From an uncultured Kordia sp. (GTDB lineage Bacteria; Bacteroidota; Bacteroidia; Flavobacteriales; Flavobacteriaceae), in contig NZ_CANLEA010000002.1 in assembly GCF_947489565.1 (NCBI RefSeq), forward strand, positions 186,001 through 250,000: 64,000 nt of DNA, in the 5' to 3' direction. Below are positions 61,781 through 64,000 of this stretch, piece by piece. The first letter of the stretch is position 1. Every line of letters starts with the position of its first letter. The notes below the pieces were generated by a model. It was not told where the DNA came from. It made no database searches and worked only from the letters and a program-made list of their open reading frames with translations. Made by a program: the position numbers and the translations under genes.

Positions 61781-61953
61781 CACTGCAAATATAATACGAG
61801 AACTATACTATGCAAGCACAGTATTTCACTTTAACACAATTTTTATATTCACAGCTGCACTTTATCGATGATTATTATTGAATATTCAATGTTTTTTAGA
61901 TTTCACTAAGAAATATTCAACATTTTCACGTTTTTAAAGATTGGCTTTTTTGA

Positions 61954-62898
61954 TTATTTCAAGGTTTTATAGCCTTCTAAATTGGTAATTCCCCAATTTT
62001 CTAGCTCTTCTTCACTCCAAAGTGCTGGAAAAAAGATTCTTCTTTGATATTTTGGATGCATGTATTTTTGCCAATCACTTCCACCTGTTGCTTCTGCACT
62101 TCCTTTTTCAGAATTTATATACTTCGCAGCAGCATGATAATGGTGCATTACCCAACTAATATTTACAGTATGATCATAATGGCGCATTGCATTGATGAGT
62201 GAAGTATCATTTTGATATTCTCTAGGCAATTGCTTAAACTTTGTCCACAAATTGATCGTATTGTATTCTTTCATCCATGCAATCAGTTCTTTTTTGTATT
62301 TCGCATCAAAGTTGACCATCAATTTACTGCGTTTCCCCGTTTTATGATCGTTTCCTGCAACTTGCCAATACATATTATTATACGCATGCAAATATGGTGT
62401 TTCGCGATCAATGGTTGCTCTAAATCTGTAATCAATTAAATTGATCAGTTCTGTTGATGCAATTTCTATTTTTCGGTATTGTGCCGATTGAAAACCACTA
62501 GCAGGTGTTAAGGTATCGCGGAATTTCATGTATTGCTCTACTTCCATTCCGTCTCCCATAATTTCAAAAGAATTGGAAAGCAAATCGAAATAACGACTAA
62601 TTCGCATTAAATGCATCACAAACTTTTCTGGTAAAATATTTTCTGTGTGTGCTATTTGTTGCATTTCCCACAGAATCATCTTAAATATCAATTCATTTAC
62701 TTGATGATATATAAGAAACACCATTTCATCTGGCAATTGTGTGCGTTGTGTTTGTAATCCTAAGAGTGCATCTACTTGAATAAAATCCCAGTATTTCATG
62801 GGTTCAGCATGCAATAATCCTGAAAGGTGTATATCAGGGTTTTGTCCCATATCCAAATATTTTTTGTCTATGGCGGCGAGTAATTCTTCTCTGGTCAT
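61954..62898 (-). CDS. Tryptophan 2,3-dioxygenase family protein, copy 2
   Basis: A 314-residue protein: YHQVNELIFKMILWEMQQIA, SGFQSAQYRKIEIASTELIN, NISWVMHHYHAAAKYINSEK and ATGGSDWQKYMHP. It shares the TDO layout with 51145-52110 but differs through most of its length, so an old duplication. Neighbouring hppD suggests a role in aromatic amino-acid catabolism; the first step of tryptophan breakdown is the obvious guess. Confidence 0.87.
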   Translation of the reverse strand: MTREELLAAIDKKYLDMGQNPDIHLSGLLHAEPMKYWDFIQVDALLGLQTQRTQLPDEMVFLIYHQVNELIFKMILWEMQQIAHTENILPEKFVMHLMRISRYFDLLSNSFEIMGDGMEVEQYMKFRDTLTPASGFQSAQYRKIEIASTELINLIDYRFRATIDRETPYLHAYNNMYWQVAGNDHKTGKRSKLMVNFDAKYKKELIAWMKEYNTINLWTKFKQLPREYQNDTSLINAMRHYDHTVNISWVMHHYHAAAKYINSEKGSAEATGGSDWQKYMHPKYQRRIFFPALWSEEELENWGITNLEGYKTLK

Positions 62899-62940
62899 GT
62901 TGTTGTTTTTTGGAGAGAAAGGTGTCTGTTTTATATTGAA

Positions 62941-63014
62941 TTGTCATATTGAGCGCAGTCGAAATAGTTTTGAATCAAGAGTTTCTAAGTTCTCGACTGC
63001 GCTCGAATTGACAT
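62941..63014. repeat. Inverted repeat with GAGCGCAGTCGA arms
   Basis: Left arm TTGTCATATTGAGCGCAGTC and right arm GACTGCGCTCGAATTGACA flank a 30-nt AT-rich centre. The arms share GAGCGCAGTCGAAAT with the repeat island at 16702-16719. REP/MITE-like; it lies in the hppD-TDO gap. Confidence 0.65.
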
Positions 63015-63077
63015 TGTAGTATTATGATTTACAAATGAATCAACCATTTGCAATGATACACATATATACCGTTTTAC

Positions 63078-64000
63078 TTATAAAGTTCCGCGTGCAGCTT
63101 GTTCTCTTTCAATAGCTTCAAAGAGTGCTTTAAAGTTTCCTACACCGAATGATTGTGCGCCTTTACGCTGAATTACTTCAAAGAACATCGTTGGTCTGTC
63201 AACAATGGTTTTCGTAAAGATTTGCAATAGATATCCTTCTTCATCACGGTCAATTAAGATTCCGTGTTTCCTAAGTTCATCTACATCTTCATCAATATCT
63301 CCAACACGTTCTAATAAGTCATCATAATACGTATCTGGAACATATAAGAATTCAACGCCACGTTCACGCATTTGCGAAACCGTTTCAATGATATTATCTG
63401 TTGCAACTGCAATATGTTGTACACCTGGACCATTGTAAAAGTCTAAATATTCTTCAATTTGTGATTTCTTTTTTCCTTCTGCAGGTTCGTTGATTGGAAA
63501 TTTAATTCTACCATTTCCATTACTCATTACTTTACTCATCAACGCGGTGAAATCTGTAGAAATATCATCGTCTGTAAATGAAATAATTTGCGCAAATCCC
63601 ATCACTTTTGCATAGAATTCACACCATTCTTTCATTTCTCCCCAACCTACGTTTCCTACCATGTGATCGATGAATTTTAGACCGACTGGCTCCGGATTGT
63701 AGTGAGATTCCCATTTTGTATATCCTGGCAAAAAGATTCCGTTGTAGTTTTTACGCTCTACAAAGATGTGAACCGTTTCTCCGTACGTATAAATTCCTGA
63801 ACGCACTACATATCCGTTTTCATCTTCTTCCTTCGTAGGCTCCATATATGGTTTTGCGCCTCTTTTTGTAGTTTCTTCAAATGCTTTTGTGGCATCTTCT
63901 ACCCAAAGTGCTACTACTTTTACACCATCGCCATGTAAATCGACATGTTCGTTGATTTCGCCACCTTTTCCTAATGGAGTTGTAAGCACTAAGCGAATTT
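63078..64000 (-). CDS. hppD: 4-hydroxyphenylpyruvate dioxygenase (5' end outside window)
   Basis: The frame is open to the right edge; the codons before the GTG at 63989 read in-frame IRL, giving an IRLVLTTPLG-type HPPD sequence, so the true start is beyond 64000. The visible 307 or so residues include the VOC-fold C-terminal domain with iron-ligand regions LKFIDHMVGNVGWGEM, GVQHIAVATDNI and the final LLQIFTKTIVDRPTMFFEVI plus FGVGNFKALFEAIEREQAAR. It converts 4-hydroxyphenylpyruvate to homogentisate in tyrosine catabolism. Confidence 0.95.
   Translation of the reverse strand, partial: IRLVLTTPLGKGGEINEHVDLHGDGVKVVALWVEDATKAFEETTKRGAKPYMEPTKEEDENGYVVRSGIYTYGETVHIFVERKNYNGIFLPGYTKWESHYNPEPVGLKFIDHMVGNVGWGEMKEWCEFYAKVMGFAQIISFTDDDISTDFTALMSKVMSNGNGRIKFPINEPAEGKKKSQIEEYLDFYNGPGVQHIAVATDNIIETVSQMRERGVEFLYVPDTYYDDLLERVGDIDEDVDELRKHGILIDRDEEGYLLQIFTKTIVDRPTMFFEVIQRKGAQSFGVGNFKALFEAIEREQAARGTL

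Noticed and set aside
62941-63014. Possible insertion-sequence end in the hppD-TDO gap
   Set aside because: No transposase or target-site duplication; arms match other intergenic repeats.

Overview
The window looks like a chromosomal segment of a marine-type flavobacterium (Bacteroidota, Flavobacteriaceae). The support is AT-rich DNA, SusC/SusD pairs, type IX secretion (T9SS) C-terminal domains, TPR-AraC regulators, TAnnTTTG promoter boxes, the absence of Shine-Dalgarno sites, and grasp-with-spasm and lanthipeptide-like small peptides. Kordia is my best guess for the genus, but that is inference only. I see no tRNA, rRNA, CRISPR array, transposase or prophage.

Region 1 (1-22.7 kb) is a complete starch/maltodextrin utilisation locus. 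On the minus strand are SusC, SusD, SusE and a secreted GH13 amylase that runs off the left edge. A LacI regulator is divergent. On the plus strand follow an MFS sugar porter, beta-phosphoglucomutase, a GH65 maltose-phosphorylase-type enzyme, a GH13 lipoprotein, a double-domain esterase with a starch-binding-like N-terminus, a GH31 alpha-glucosidase and a second GH13 lipoprotein. The logic is: surface amylase and SusCDE capture, periplasmic trimming, MFS import, phosphorolysis, then beta-G1P to G6P. Glucose-6-phosphate isomerase lies further along at 48 kb. A 17-bp block is shared exactly by the two divergent transport promoters.

Region 2 (22.8-33.5 kb) is a small-peptide region. Four tandem 30-residue double-glycine peptides (22803-23285) are followed by a candidate small RNA, msrA, and a grasp-with-spasm (graspetide-type) RiPP operon: precursor, ATP-grasp, 68-residue ORF, SPASM protein, DUF6624-like. 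Upstream of it are three further 54-residue precursors with Thr/Ser-rich then Glu-Ala-rich cores. Then come a TPR-AraC regulator, a Cys-containing precursor-like peptide and a prolyl-oligopeptidase lipoprotein.

Region 3 (33.5-53 kb) begins with a gene-poor repeat patch. It continues with a TonB receptor, DUF5689 lipoprotein and secreted endonuclease set (probably nucleic-acid or phosphate scavenging), a small membrane protein, and a cassette of LanC-like protein, nucleotidyltransferase and Cys-rich precursor. Two tandem paralogous TonB receptors follow, then a housekeeping operon of DUF3108, TDO-like, M23 peptidase and pgi.

Region 4 (53-64 kb) starts with a second TPR-AraC regulator followed by five tandem paralogous T9SS-secreted proteins sharing an invariant PVLIPPV[RK]KK motif. 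Next are a DUF4214-like lipoprotein and a 12-Cys lanthipeptide-like precursor, both preceded by a structured leader element that also precedes the three-peptide cluster of region 2. Two tandem copies of a roughly 110-nt small-RNA gene with textbook promoters and terminators follow. A second TDO-like gene and the 3' part of hppD close the window.

Main points for a second look: the shared hairpin leader in front of three peptide operons; the duplicated small-RNA gene; the four 30-residue GG peptides; the EA-repeat graspetide-like precursors; the five-gene T9SS array; and the recurring TTTATAAATNTNA motif near the regulators and peptide genes.
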